From the NCBI GenBank assembly GCA_937129365.1, contig CAKZNB010000020.1, positions 1-64,000 of the forward strand: 64,000 nucleotides of DNA. The letters run 5' to 3'. A program made the translations under genes and the position numbers. Position 1 is the stretch's first letter; each line of letters opens with the position of its first letter. Positions 52,740-61,490 of this stretch are shown here, one piece after another. The notes under the pieces are model-generated. The model was not told the origin of the DNA. It saw nothing but the letters and a program-made list of their open reading frames with translations, and ran no database searches. The DNA comes from an uncultured Flavobacteriales bacterium. GTDB taxonomy: Bacteria > Bacteroidota > Bacteroidia > Flavobacteriales_D > CAJJDF01.

Positions 52740-53602
52740 TGGGCAAGATTGCAGTAACTCTAGCAAACGGCAAATTAGGGAGCCAAATAATTAAACTTCT
52801 TGTAAAGAAGATTGGAAAGGAAAATGTAATTGGTATTGCTCGTAGTCCAGAGAAAGCAGAGTATTTAGGTGTTGAGATTAGAAAAGGAGATTATAACTCT
52901 TATTCAGACTTTAAGCTAGCATTGAAAGGAATTGATACTCTTATCTTAATTTCTGGAATGGATGAACCTATTCTTAGGGCAAAACAACACTACAATATAA
53001 TAGAGGCTTCTAAGGAAAATAAAGTCAATAAAATTGTATTTACAAGTGTTATTGGAGATTTAAAAAACACTTCTTTCAAGCCAATACTAGAAAGCAATCG
53101 AAAAACTGAATTGGATGTCTCAAGTTCTGGGATGGAATGGAGTATTGGAAGAAACAGTTTATACATAGAGCCTGATTTAGAATATATTAACACATATATT
53201 AAAGAAGGAGGAATTATTAATTCTGCAAATGATGGAAAATGTGGATACACTAGTAGATCAGAATTAGCAAAAGCCTATGTAGAAATGGCATTGCATAAAA
53301 AACATAATGGTGAGATTTATAATTTACTTGGAAAACTGGTAACTCAAAAGGAATTGGCAAACTCAATTAATAAAGTTTATAAAACAAATTTAGTATATAA
53401 CTCAATATCTGTAAATGACTACCTGAAAGACAGAAAAAAGGATTTGGGTGATTTTTTGGGTTTTATAATTGGCAGCATATATGAAAACATTAGAAATGGA
53501 AATTTCGATATGAAATCTGATTTTGAAAAAATTACTGGAGCACCTCATTTGAGTCTAGAACAAATGATTCTACAACATAAAGAAGAAGAAAATGAAATTT
53601 AA
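52739..53602 (+). CDS. NmrA-like NAD(P)-binding protein
   Basis: A Rossmann-fold protein of 287 aa from ATG 52739 (an earlier ATG at 52709 lies within the DoxX gene and is rejected). The dinucleotide loop reads LANGKLGS, a modified form of the TGATGxLG pattern with Ala-Asn in place of the first glycine; the following IARSPEKAEYLGVEIRKGDYN is typical of NmrA-like reductases and redox sensors. It could be a reductase or an NADP(H)-sensing regulator. Its end overlaps the radical SAM gene by 11 bases. Confidence 0.82.
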   Translation: MGKIAVTLANGKLGSQIIKLLVKKIGKENVIGIARSPEKAEYLGVEIRKGDYNSYSDFKLALKGIDTLILISGMDEPILRAKQHYNIIEASKENKVNKIVFTSVIGDLKNTSFKPILESNRKTELDVSSSGMEWSIGRNSLYIEPDLEYINTYIKEGGIINSANDGKCGYTSRSELAKAYVEMALHKKHNGEIYNLLGKLVTQKELANSINKVYKTNLVYNSISVNDYLKDRKKDLGDFLGFIIGSIYENIRNGNFDMKSDFEKITGAPHLSLEQMILQHKEEENEI

Positions 53603-54464
53603 AGTAACAGAAATAGAAGCCAAATCAATCATAGGAAACACACAAGTTCCTAGTGCAGATTATGTAATAAATCCATATACAGGATGCCAATTTGGTTGCA
53701 TGTACTGTTTTGCAACTTTTATGGGGAGATTTGTAGGTGAATCAAATCAAAACTGGGGAAATTATGTTTATGTAAAAACTAATGCCGTAGAACTGATGGA
53801 AAAAGACATCAAAAGGTTAATGAAAAAATCTCCACATCCTAGAATAGTGTTAAGTACTGTGACAGATCCATATCAAGGAATTGAAAAAAAGTATAGATTA
53901 ACTAGAGGTATTCTTGAAGTTTTTGCAAAAAACAATTACCAAGGAAGAGTAGGTATTTTAACCAAATCACCTATGGTATTAAAAGATTTGGATGTTTTAA
54001 AAAAAATTGAAAATGTAGAAGTCGGGTTAAGTATCACAACTTCTGATGATAATTTAAGTAGATTTTTAGAGATAAGAGCACCTTCTGCACAAACTAGAAT
54101 TAAAACATTAAAAAAACTGAATGATGCAGGAATAAAAACTTACGCATTTGTAGGTCCTTTTTTACCACACATGAAGTTAAAACCTAAGATGATAGATGAA
54201 TTATTCTCAGAAATAAGAAAAGCTGGAACAAAAGATATAAAAATCGAATACCTCAATCTTCCAAAATATGTAAGACCTCGAATGAATGAGGTAATAAAAA
54301 CCGAAAGCAATGAGATTCAGGAGGTTTACAAAGCTTCTCAATTGAAAAAATACCGAGAGGAGATTGAACCTATTTTAAGAGATGGAATTGAAAAATATGG
54401 ATTGAAACTAAAATTTGATGAAATAGTTCATCATGTAAGTGAACAAAAGTTAATAGAAAAATAA
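53592..54464 (+). CDS. SPL-like radical SAM protein (COG1533 type)
   Basis: A 290-aa radical SAM enzyme. The cluster-binding cysteines are Cys32, Cys36 and Cys39 in TGCQFGCMYCFA, with NPYTGC before them, the layout of the spore photoproduct lyase-like/PA0069-type family. The rest is a short TIM-barrel-like domain (VLSTVTDPYQ, GILTKSPMVL, YAFVGPFLP). True spore photoproduct lyase is unlikely in a Flavobacterium-like non-sporing organism; the substrate is unknown. It overlaps the NmrA-like gene by 11 bases, so the two are tightly coupled. Confidence 0.88.
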   Translation: MKFKVTEIEAKSIIGNTQVPSADYVINPYTGCQFGCMYCFATFMGRFVGESNQNWGNYVYVKTNAVELMEKDIKRLMKKSPHPRIVLSTVTDPYQGIEKKYRLTRGILEVFAKNNYQGRVGILTKSPMVLKDLDVLKKIENVEVGLSITTSDDNLSRFLEIRAPSAQTRIKTLKKLNDAGIKTYAFVGPFLPHMKLKPKMIDELFSEIRKAGTKDIKIEYLNLPKYVRPRMNEVIKTESNEIQEVYKASQLKKYREEIEPILRDGIEKYGLKLKFDEIVHHVSEQKLIEK

Positions 54465-54486
54465 CCAAAAAAAAACAATAATTATT

Positions 54487-55257
54487 ATGAGTGAAAAATT
54501 AGAAAATGCAAAGAAACTCTATCTAGAAGGAATCAAGGATGGAAATATGGACGTAGTTGACACCTATTCGGGTGATAGATATACGCAGCACAGTACTGGA
54601 GTAAAAGATGGTGCTCAGGGATTTAAAGATTTTTTTAAAGGATTTTTGGAGAGAACTAACGATAGAGATATCCGTGTTGTTCGTGCCATTGAAGACGGAA
54701 GCTATGTTTTTGTTCATGTATATCAAGATATTGATAACGGAGAGGCAAAGTGGATAACTACCGATATGTTTGATACAGATGAAAATGACAAATTAATAGA
54801 GCATTGGGATGTAATTGCACCTTACCAAGATCCAAGTAAAAACATGGGCGGTACTGATCAAGTATTAGGAGATTTCGAAATAAAAGATTTGGACAAAACT
54901 GAAGAGAATAAAGCACTAATTAGAAGCTTTTTTGTAGATGTTTTTCAAAATAAAAATCATGATGCTGTAGAAAAATACATCTCGACTGAAAAATACATTA
55001 ATAGGAATCCGCATGTGCCAAATGGGATTGATGCTGTGAAACAATTTTTAGCAAATCAAGATTTTAATTACGATTTTATTTTCCATGTCATGGGGCAAGG
55101 AGATCATGTTGTTAGTTACTCAAAAGCGACTCTAGATGGAAATGAATTAGCGGTTTTCGATATTTTCAGAATAGAAAATGGTAAAATTGTTGAACATTGG
55201 GATAACATGGAACCAATACCTCCAAGAAGTGAATGGGAAAACACTGGGAAATTTTAA
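54487..55257 (+). CDS. Cytosolic protein with two SnoaL-like (NTF2-fold) domains
   Basis: A 256-aa protein with no signal peptide, paralogous to the lipoprotein at 51470. Domain 1 has DRYTQHSTGVKDGAQGF and IEHWDVIAP, domain 2 has EKYINRNPHVPNGI and VEHWDNME; the linker GGTDQVLGDF then DKTEENKALI matches the lipoprotein. In domain 2 the QH pair is replaced by NR, so the two pockets are not equivalent. Located 5 bases before egtD. Confidence 0.88.
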   Translation: MSEKLENAKKLYLEGIKDGNMDVVDTYSGDRYTQHSTGVKDGAQGFKDFFKGFLERTNDRDIRVVRAIEDGSYVFVHVYQDIDNGEAKWITTDMFDTDENDKLIEHWDVIAPYQDPSKNMGGTDQVLGDFEIKDLDKTEENKALIRSFFVDVFQNKNHDAVEKYISTEKYINRNPHVPNGIDAVKQFLANQDFNYDFIFHVMGQGDHVVSYSKATLDGNELAVFDIFRIENGKIVEHWDNMEPIPPRSEWENTGKF

Positions 55258-55262
55258 ACTAA

Positions 55263-56210
55263 ATGACAGAACAATTTAAAAAAGATGTGCTTGAGGGCTT
55301 GAATTCAAGCCCCAAGTTTCTATCTTCCAAGTACTTCTACGACAAAGTAGGTGATGAATTATTTGTTGAAATAATGAATATGCCAGAGTATTACCTTACT
55401 CGGGCTGAGTTTGAAATATTTAGCAAAAAAACGCAAGATCTAATTGATTCTTTTGAAATTAACAAAAATGAAAAATTCCAATTGATTGAATTAGGCGCTG
55501 GTGACGGAACAAAAACAAAGGAGCTGTTAAAAGAATTGGTAATTCAAAACTTCAATTTTGAATACATTCCCATTGATATTTCTCAACATACCCTTGATAA
55601 ATTAGAGACTTCTTTAAATACCGAATTACCGAATTTAAAAGTAAACCAAAAACAAGGAGATTATTTTGAAGTATTATCTTCCTTTAAGGAAGGTGGAGTA
55701 AAAAAAATAGTACTTTTTTTGGGTTCTAATATTGGAAATTTGACAGATGATTTATCAGCAAAATTTCTCTATGAATTAGGAGGAAACTTAGATAAAAATG
55801 ATCGATTACTGTTAGGGGTAGATTTGATTAAATCCCGTGAAATAGTTTTGCCAGCTTATAATGACAAACAAGGAATTACAGCTAAATTCAATCTCAACTT
55901 ATTAACCCGAATCAATAAAGAATTAGGAGGTAATTTTGATAGGAATTTATACAAACACTTGCCAGAATACAATGAGGAAGAGGGAATTGCAAAAAGTTAT
56001 ATTGTTTCAACTGCTAATCAAAAAGTAGATATAAAAAGCATAAATCAGTCTTTTGAATTTAAGGAAGGAGAGAAAATTCACACTGAAATTTCAAGGAAAT
56101 ATAATGATGATATAATAAATAAAATAACTAAACACACTGATTTTAATGTTGAAAATAAAATTTTAGACTCTAAAGCTTATTTTGCTGATTATATTTTAAA
56201 AAGAAATTGA
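55263..56210 (+). CDS. egtD: EgtD, L-histidine N-alpha-methyltransferase (ergothioneine biosynthesis)
   Basis: EgtD trimethylates histidine to hercynine, the first step to ergothioneine. The 315-aa product has the family opening SSPKFLSSKYFYDKVGDELF, then MPEYYLTRAE, and SAM motif I ELGAGDG (76-82). LFLGSNIGNL and DRLLLGVDLIK follow, as in EgtD. It closes the ten-gene plus-strand run and works with EgtB, encoded 4.8 kb upstream. Confidence 0.93.
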   Translation: MTEQFKKDVLEGLNSSPKFLSSKYFYDKVGDELFVEIMNMPEYYLTRAEFEIFSKKTQDLIDSFEINKNEKFQLIELGAGDGTKTKELLKELVIQNFNFEYIPIDISQHTLDKLETSLNTELPNLKVNQKQGDYFEVLSSFKEGGVKKIVLFLGSNIGNLTDDLSAKFLYELGGNLDKNDRLLLGVDLIKSREIVLPAYNDKQGITAKFNLNLLTRINKELGGNFDRNLYKHLPEYNEEEGIAKSYIVSTANQKVDIKSINQSFEFKEGEKIHTEISRKYNDDIINKITKHTDFNVENKILDSKAYFADYILKRN

Positions 56211-56290
56211 ATAATAATACATTGAAATTTGATATAGCTAAAATTCAAATTTCTAAATTATTTACCTTCTTAAACAGATTTATTGATTAA

Positions 56291-56306
56291 CTTGTACTTG
56301 TACAAG
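56291..56306. other. CTTGTAC-based palindrome upstream of the T9SS protein gene
   Basis: CTTGTA (56291-56296) is directly followed by the perfect 10-bp palindrome CTTGTACAAG (56297-56306), 13 bases before ATG 56319. It could be a regulator site; no partner site was seen elsewhere. Confidence 0.35.
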
Positions 56307-56318
56307 CTGTAAATCACT

Positions 56319-57689
56319 ATGAAAAACCTAAAAACTACTCTATTTCTATCGGCAATTAGTCTATTTACTATACTTTTTTTCTCTTTCAAAGCAGAAAAAA
56401 CATCTCATTTAATTGATGATGATTTGGATGTTCCACCAAGAAGCGGTGGTGTTGCAGCAATTCTTGGACAAGATAGAACTGGAAGTCCATTATCTAGCTC
56501 AAACTGTGGAGGTTGTCATTCGGGAGGATCTGGCACAACTACTGTAAGTATTGGGTTAAAAAACTCTGCGGGAACTTCTGTAACGCAATATATGGCTGAT
56601 TCGGTTTACACACTAGAGCTCACAGTAAGTGGAACTTCTGGAAATAGAAGAGCTGTTCAAGGTGTTGTTTTAACTAGTACCAATGCTCAAGCAGGAACTT
56701 TGTCTGGAGCAACAGGAATTTCTGCATTATCTACAGCCGGTGGAAGACAATATTTAGAACACAGTTCTCCAGCAACATCTACTACAAGTAGAACTTTCTC
56801 TGCGACTTGGACTGCACCTTCCGCAGGAACTGGAACTGTAACTGTATATTCTGCTGGTTTAGCAGCCAATAATAATAGTGGAACTAGTGGTGATACTCCT
56901 TCAAGTTCCACCTCATTGTCTTTTACCGAATTAAGAACTGATGTTTTTACCATCGATACAATTGTTGCTTGTGACACCTATACTTGGACCAACGGAACTA
57001 CCTACACATCAAGTAATAATACGGATAAAGACACCATTAATTTAACAGGATACGACAGTATAGCTACTCTTGATTTAACTATTAATTCTTCAACTACTGC
57101 AACAGATGTACAGACAGCTTGCGGAAGTTATAGGTGGATAGATGGTGTAACATACACAGCAAGTAATTCTACTGCAAAAGATACCTTAGTCAATGCTGCT
57201 GGATGTGATTCAGTAGTTACTTTAAATCTTACCCTAACATTTATTGATACCTCTTTAACAATATCAGGAGCTAATATCTTAACCACTCCAACTGGAGCAA
57301 CTTATCAATGGCTAGATTGTAATAATTCTTTAGCACCAATTTCTGGTGAGACAAGTGCAGTGTTTGCTCCTTCTGCTTCAGGAAGTTACGCTGTCGAATT
57401 TACTAAAGGTAGCTGTATTGACACATCAAGATGTATTTCATTTATGCTTTCATCAATAACTAAAAATCAAACATCTAATATAATAGTAAGCCCAAATCCT
57501 TTTAATGATTTCCTTTTTATTCAAGGTGCTGATTTAAACAAAGCTACCATCCAGCTATATGATATTTCTGGGAAAGAATATTCTAACTCTATTATAATTA
57601 ATAAAAACAGAATCAATACGATTGAACTTCCAAAAGGAGTTTATCTATTAAATATTGATGGAAAAGTTTCTAAACTCGTTAAGCTATAA
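56319..57689 (+). CDS. T9SS-exported protein with CxxCH motif and tandem repeats
   Basis: A 456-aa extracellular protein. A signal peptide (about 1-25) is followed by a choice-of-anchor-V-like region containing CGGCH (63-67), a c-type-heme-like CxxCH motif, and a Ser/Gly/Thr-rich beta domain. Two repeats of about 60 residues (CDTYTWTNGTTYTSSN and CGSYRWIDGVTYTASN) end in the DSxxTLxLT pattern of gliding-motility-associated adhesins. The last 80 residues form a type A T9SS sorting domain (VSPNPFNDFLFI to GVYLLNIDGKVSKLVKL). Heme binding is not certain from one motif. Its stop is 4 bases from that of the convergent TonB receptor gene. Confidence 0.88.
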   Translation: MKNLKTTLFLSAISLFTILFFSFKAEKTSHLIDDDLDVPPRSGGVAAILGQDRTGSPLSSSNCGGCHSGGSGTTTVSIGLKNSAGTSVTQYMADSVYTLELTVSGTSGNRRAVQGVVLTSTNAQAGTLSGATGISALSTAGGRQYLEHSSPATSTTSRTFSATWTAPSAGTGTVTVYSAGLAANNNSGTSGDTPSSSTSLSFTELRTDVFTIDTIVACDTYTWTNGTTYTSSNNTDKDTINLTGYDSIATLDLTINSSTTATDVQTACGSYRWIDGVTYTASNSTAKDTLVNAAGCDSVVTLNLTLTFIDTSLTISGANILTTPTGATYQWLDCNNSLAPISGETSAVFAPSASGSYAVEFTKGSCIDTSRCISFMLSSITKNQTSNIIVSPNPFNDFLFIQGADLNKATIQLYDISGKEYSNSIIINKNRINTIELPKGVYLLNIDGKVSKLVKL

Positions 57690-57693
57690 AGTT

Positions 57694-60096
57694 TTAGAAA
57701 TCATCAAGTTCAGTTTTTTTACTCATCATCTTCTTATAATTATTTAATTTTAAGGAGAGAGTAACCATATACATAGGTGAAAAAGGATTTCGCACCGAAT
57801 AAACTTCTACATTATTGATATTGCTGAGAGTTATATCTCTTCGTGTAGATAAAAAATCTGTCACTTGAAAAGTTACTGCTAATTTATTTTTCCAAAAAGA
57901 CTTACGCAAAGAAGCATCAAAACTATATTGCTCTTCCATAAATCCTAGTGGTGTAGCAGTTCTACTTCTATATTTTGCAATTAATTGGAATTTATAATCC
58001 TTTAAAAAAGTAAAGGAATTAATCCAATTCAAATTCCAATTGAAAGAGGTATTCGTGGTTTCAATTTCATTAACATCAGAAGTCACAGAATAATAAAATA
58101 AGCTTACTCCAAGATTTGTATTCCACCAGTCTTTGATGTAATAAACCAAAGTAGGGTCAACACCTAACGACAATGAATTTCCAGCATTATCAGGTGCTTC
58201 AACAATAATGTTAGTATCAAATATTGCAGGAATTCTGTTAATTAAATTACTCAGTATTTTAGTGTAAACATCCACAGAAAAATTCCCTTTATCTTTTAAT
58301 TGTTTTATCCAACTAGCCTCAATTGAACTGATGTACTCGGGTTTTAAATCAGGATTTCCTGTTCGCACAGAATACGGACTTACCCATGTAATGAAAGGCT
58401 CAAAATAATAAGATCTTGGTCTATTAATTCTTCTGGAATAACTGAAAAGTAATTCTTGTGATTCAGTTAATTTGTAGGAGAAATGTGCCGATGGAAATAA
58501 ATCAATTCTATTTACTTCTTGAAAAGCATCAAAATTTGTGGCTTCAATTTTTCTGAAAGTATACTCTGCTCTCAATCCAAACTGATAACCCAATTTTTTC
58601 TTTTTCCCTTTTATCAAACTATAGGCAGCATGAATATTTCTATTGTACTGAACATCAGTTGAAAACAAAGGCAACCTCACATCTTGTTTAGTAACGACAT
58701 CATACTCAAAATTATCTCTATCATCTTTGGCAATACCAAATTGAGCTTGAATACCTGACTCCCAAACCATTTTATTTTTAAGCGCTTTTAAATAATCAAC
58801 ATCAAATCTCAACACATTTGATGGGCCAAATTCTGTTGCTAAATTACCTCCCGTTTTTACTCCATCATCATCAAAAAAATCATTGTAAGAATATTCATCT
58901 ACACTTCTCAAATTATAAATTGCCTTAAAATTTAGATATTCACTCCCATCCCTTTCAATCAAATATCTATATGCCATAAAATTTGAAAAACTAGTTACAT
59001 TAATATCTCCGTAATATTTGTTTTCATATTTTCTTATCAATGAATCATTGGTAAATTCCTCATAAGTAGAATTGGTATAAGGAGACATTAATCTATTCCC
59101 ATAAGTTGAACCTAAGGTAATTATGTGAGCTGGATTTGGTGTATAAATCCATTCAGCACTCAATCTAGGCCCTCCCATTTTCCATGCGCCCTCACCAGTT
59201 TCTACAACTTTTGTTTCGTATGAACCAAAATCAGAAGTTCTAGTTTCAGTTCTATCACTTGGGTTATTTCTATGATTGTAAGCTAAATTTAAATTTAACG
59301 TATGTTTTTTTGTACTATAATTTACTGCAATATCTCCTCCATATCGCTCAAAATTACCACCAGATAAATTCACCAACATACTTGCTCCTTCAAGCTTTTT
59401 CTTTTTTGTAATTATATTAATAATTCCTCCAACCCCTTCTGCCTGTTCTCTTGCAGATGGATTAGTTACAATCTCAATATTTTTAATTGTACTTGCAGGT
59501 ATTGATTGAAGAGCATCCGCAGCATCCATTGCCGTAGGAATTCCATTTATAAGTAATTGATAATTAGAACTTCCTCTTAATGTAACATTTCCCTGAGCAT
59601 CCACTTGTATAGAAGGCGTATTCTGTAAAACCTCCACCGCAGATTGCCCAATTGTGGTTGTCATATCCTCGACATTAATTACTTTTTTATCAATTTCATA
59701 AGTTACTTTTGGAATATCTCCTCTGATGACTACCTCCTTTAATTTCAAAGAATTATCTAATTTTATCTCCCCAATTTTATGTACTTTATTTTCAGAAGAA
59801 ATAGTAATATTGTTAAAACTTCTGGATTGATAACCTACAAAAGTAATTGTGACATAATAGGTACCAGCTTTAATATCAGAAATGCTAAATTTTCCTTTCA
59901 AATTGGTAATAGTACCAGTTACCAAACCACTATCTTTTTGATTGTATACAGCAATAGTTACATACTCCATTGGAGTATTTGTGGCCGAATCAATTACTGA
60001 ACCATAAATTTCTCCACGAATAGGAGTTTTTCCCATATTTTGAGAAAAAATTGATGCAGGAAATACCACTAAAAAAATAATTACAAGTCTAAACAT
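57694..60096 (-). CDS. TonB-dependent outer membrane receptor
   Basis: An 800-aa receptor: signal peptide (about 1-18), a CarboxypepD_reg-like domain (about 27-115), a plug with VEVLQNTPSIQVDAQGNVTLRG and NPSAREQAEGVGGIINIITKK, then a 22-strand barrel of the OMP_b-brl_3 type ending in a basic and acidic tail (KTELDDF). Such receptors take up siderophores, peptides or oligosaccharides; no SusD partner follows, so a polysaccharide-specific pair is unlikely. It has a promoter overlapping that of the divergent gene. Confidence 0.92.
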   Translation of the reverse strand: MFRLVIIFLVVFPASIFSQNMGKTPIRGEIYGSVIDSATNTPMEYVTIAVYNQKDSGLVTGTITNLKGKFSISDIKAGTYYVTITFVGYQSRSFNNITISSENKVHKIGEIKLDNSLKLKEVVIRGDIPKVTYEIDKKVINVEDMTTTIGQSAVEVLQNTPSIQVDAQGNVTLRGSSNYQLLINGIPTAMDAADALQSIPASTIKNIEIVTNPSAREQAEGVGGIINIITKKKKLEGASMLVNLSGGNFERYGGDIAVNYSTKKHTLNLNLAYNHRNNPSDRTETRTSDFGSYETKVVETGEGAWKMGGPRLSAEWIYTPNPAHIITLGSTYGNRLMSPYTNSTYEEFTNDSLIRKYENKYYGDINVTSFSNFMAYRYLIERDGSEYLNFKAIYNLRSVDEYSYNDFFDDDGVKTGGNLATEFGPSNVLRFDVDYLKALKNKMVWESGIQAQFGIAKDDRDNFEYDVVTKQDVRLPLFSTDVQYNRNIHAAYSLIKGKKKKLGYQFGLRAEYTFRKIEATNFDAFQEVNRIDLFPSAHFSYKLTESQELLFSYSRRINRPRSYYFEPFITWVSPYSVRTGNPDLKPEYISSIEASWIKQLKDKGNFSVDVYTKILSNLINRIPAIFDTNIIVEAPDNAGNSLSLGVDPTLVYYIKDWWNTNLGVSLFYYSVTSDVNEIETTNTSFNWNLNWINSFTFLKDYKFQLIAKYRSRTATPLGFMEEQYSFDASLRKSFWKNKLAVTFQVTDFLSTRRDITLSNINNVEVYSVRNPFSPMYMVTLSLKLNNYKKMMSKKTELDDF

Positions 60097-60116
60097 TGAA
60101 AATTCTAATTTGAGTG

Positions 60117-60134
60117 CAAATTTACTTATTTTTG
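60117..60134. promoter_or_regulatory. Back-to-back divergent -7 elements
   Basis: Minus strand TAAATTTG (60124..60117) faces the TonB receptor gene and plus strand TATTTTTG (60127-60134) faces the 60145 gene. Both match TAnnTTTG exactly and are 2 bases apart, so RNA polymerase could not occupy both at once. Confidence 0.6.
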
Positions 60135-60144
60135 ACTAAATAAA

Positions 60145-61362
60145 ATGTTAAGAATGAAAATTGGAATCGTAAAAGAAACAAAAAATCCACCAGATAAAAG
60201 AGTTCCCTTATCTCCAGACAATTGTGTAGAGCTAAAAGCTTTATTCCCAGAAGTTAAATTAGTTGTTCAGTCAAGTGATATTAGAGCATTCAAAGATTCT
60301 GAATACAGCAATTTGGGTATTGAGGTAGTTTCGGATGTTTCGGATTGTGATGTGTTATTGGGAGTAAAAGAGGTGAAAAAATCGGAGCTACTTTCTAACA
60401 AAACTTATTTCTTTTTTTCTCATACTATAAAAGAACAACCCTATAATGCAGATTTACTGAGATTGATGTTAAAGAAAAACATCAAAATGGTAGATTATGA
60501 AACTTTGACTTACCCAAAGAATGGAAGAATACTAGGTTTTGGAAGATACGCAGGAATTGTAGGAGCCTACAATGCATTTTTGGCTTATGGATTGAAATCT
60601 GGAAGTTACTCGCTAAAACCAGCCAACCAATGCCATGATTACAAAGAATTGAGGCAAGAATTGAAAAAAGTGAAACTTCCTTCAGATTATAAAATTATTA
60701 TTTCGGGAGATGGACGAGTTGGGAAAGGAGCTGAGGAAATATTACACGAAGTAGAAGGTGTTTTTGAAGTTTCGCCAATGGATTTTTTGACGAGTACTCG
60801 TAACAAACCTATTTACACACAACTATCGGTAAAAGAATACAACAAACGAAAAGACGGACAATCCTTTACAAAAGGAGATTTTTACAAAAATCCTGAGTTA
60901 TTCGAATCTAATTTTAAGCGATTTTCTGATATGGGAGACATGTACATTGCATGCCATTATTGGGATGCAGATGCACCCTTCATTTTTTCAAGAGAAGATG
61001 TTAAACACCCTGACTTTAATTTAAAAATTGTAGCTGATATTAGTTGTGATATTGATGGACCAGTTGCTTCTACCATTCGCCCTTCTACTATTGATGAGCC
61101 TTTGTATGGTTACAACCCACAAACAGAGAGCGAAGTAGATTTTGATAACGAAAACGCAATTGGTGTAATGGCAGTAGATAATTTGCCATGCGAACTCCCA
61201 AGAGATGCTTCAGAAGATTTTGGAAATGAATTGATTACCAAAGTTTTACCAAACCTTATTGGAGAAGATTATGAAACTATAATTGAAAGAGCCACTATTT
61301 GCGAAAATGGAGAACTTACCTCCTATTTTGGGTATTTGCAGGGGTATGTGGAGGGGAATTAG
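60145..61362 (+). CDS. Saccharopine dehydrogenase-like NAD(P)-dependent oxidoreductase (LYS1/AASS type)
   Basis: A 405-aa enzyme of the alanine dehydrogenase/saccharopine dehydrogenase group, with the N-terminal KIGIVKETKNPPDKRVPLSP motif of that fold. IISGDGRVGKGAEEIL is the NAD-binding loop and ADISCDIDGPVASTIRPSTIDEP is the LYS1 signature. It would form or split saccharopine in lysine metabolism. ATG 60145 gives three extra residues over ATG 60154; the -7 box ends 10 bases before the first. No other lysine gene is adjacent. Its TAG lies in the first unit of a tandem repeat array. Confidence 0.85.
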   Translation: MLRMKIGIVKETKNPPDKRVPLSPDNCVELKALFPEVKLVVQSSDIRAFKDSEYSNLGIEVVSDVSDCDVLLGVKEVKKSELLSNKTYFFFSHTIKEQPYNADLLRLMLKKNIKMVDYETLTYPKNGRILGFGRYAGIVGAYNAFLAYGLKSGSYSLKPANQCHDYKELRQELKKVKLPSDYKIIISGDGRVGKGAEEILHEVEGVFEVSPMDFLTSTRNKPIYTQLSVKEYNKRKDGQSFTKGDFYKNPELFESNFKRFSDMGDMYIACHYWDADAPFIFSREDVKHPDFNLKIVADISCDIDGPVASTIRPSTIDEPLYGYNPQTESEVDFDNENAIGVMAVDNLPCELPRDASEDFGNELITKVLPNLIGEDYETIIERATICENGELTSYFGYLQGYVEGN

Positions 61363-61399
61363 TAAAGAGTAATTAGTGAAAAGTGATTAGCAAAAAACA
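61358..61399. repeat. Tandem 14-bp repeat (ATTAGTRAARAGTR), three units, left of the small membrane gene
   Basis: ATTAGTAAAGAGTA, ATTAGTGAAAAGTG and ATTAGCAAAAAACA. The first unit contains the stop codon of the saccharopine dehydrogenase-like gene. Each unit is two 7-mers. The inverse arrangement occurs at 61835-61863. Confidence 0.6.
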
Positions 61400-61404
61400 A
61401 TAAA

Positions 61405-61484
61405 CTTCCTCCCTTGAGGGAGGATTGAGGTGGGTGATAGCTGATGAAAATAATCACCTCCCTAACCCTCCTCAAGGAGGGAAA
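61405..61484. repeat. Imperfect inverted repeat CCTCCCTTGAGGGAGG... / ...CCTCAAGGAGGG upstream of ATG 61491
   Basis: Left arm 61408-61437 (CCTCCCTTGAGGGAGG then ATTGAGGTGGGTG) and right arm 61453-61484 (CACCTCCCTAACCC then TCCTCAAGGAGGG) are near reverse complements; the left arm contains a short palindrome itself. The type is a dispersed intergenic element of Bacteroidota. Its right arm ends 6 bases before the ATG at 61491 and so carries the ribosome-binding region. Confidence 0.65.
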
Positions 61485-61490
61485 ACAACA

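Noticed and set aside
53592-54464. True spore photoproduct lyase
   Set aside because: The organism shows no sporulation gene and the family is broad; only the SPL-like label is supportable.
61425-61490. In-frame extension of the small membrane gene to ATG 61425
   Set aside because: It would translate the dispersed inverted repeat; the proline/glutamine-rich result looks non-biological and ATG 61491 fits better.
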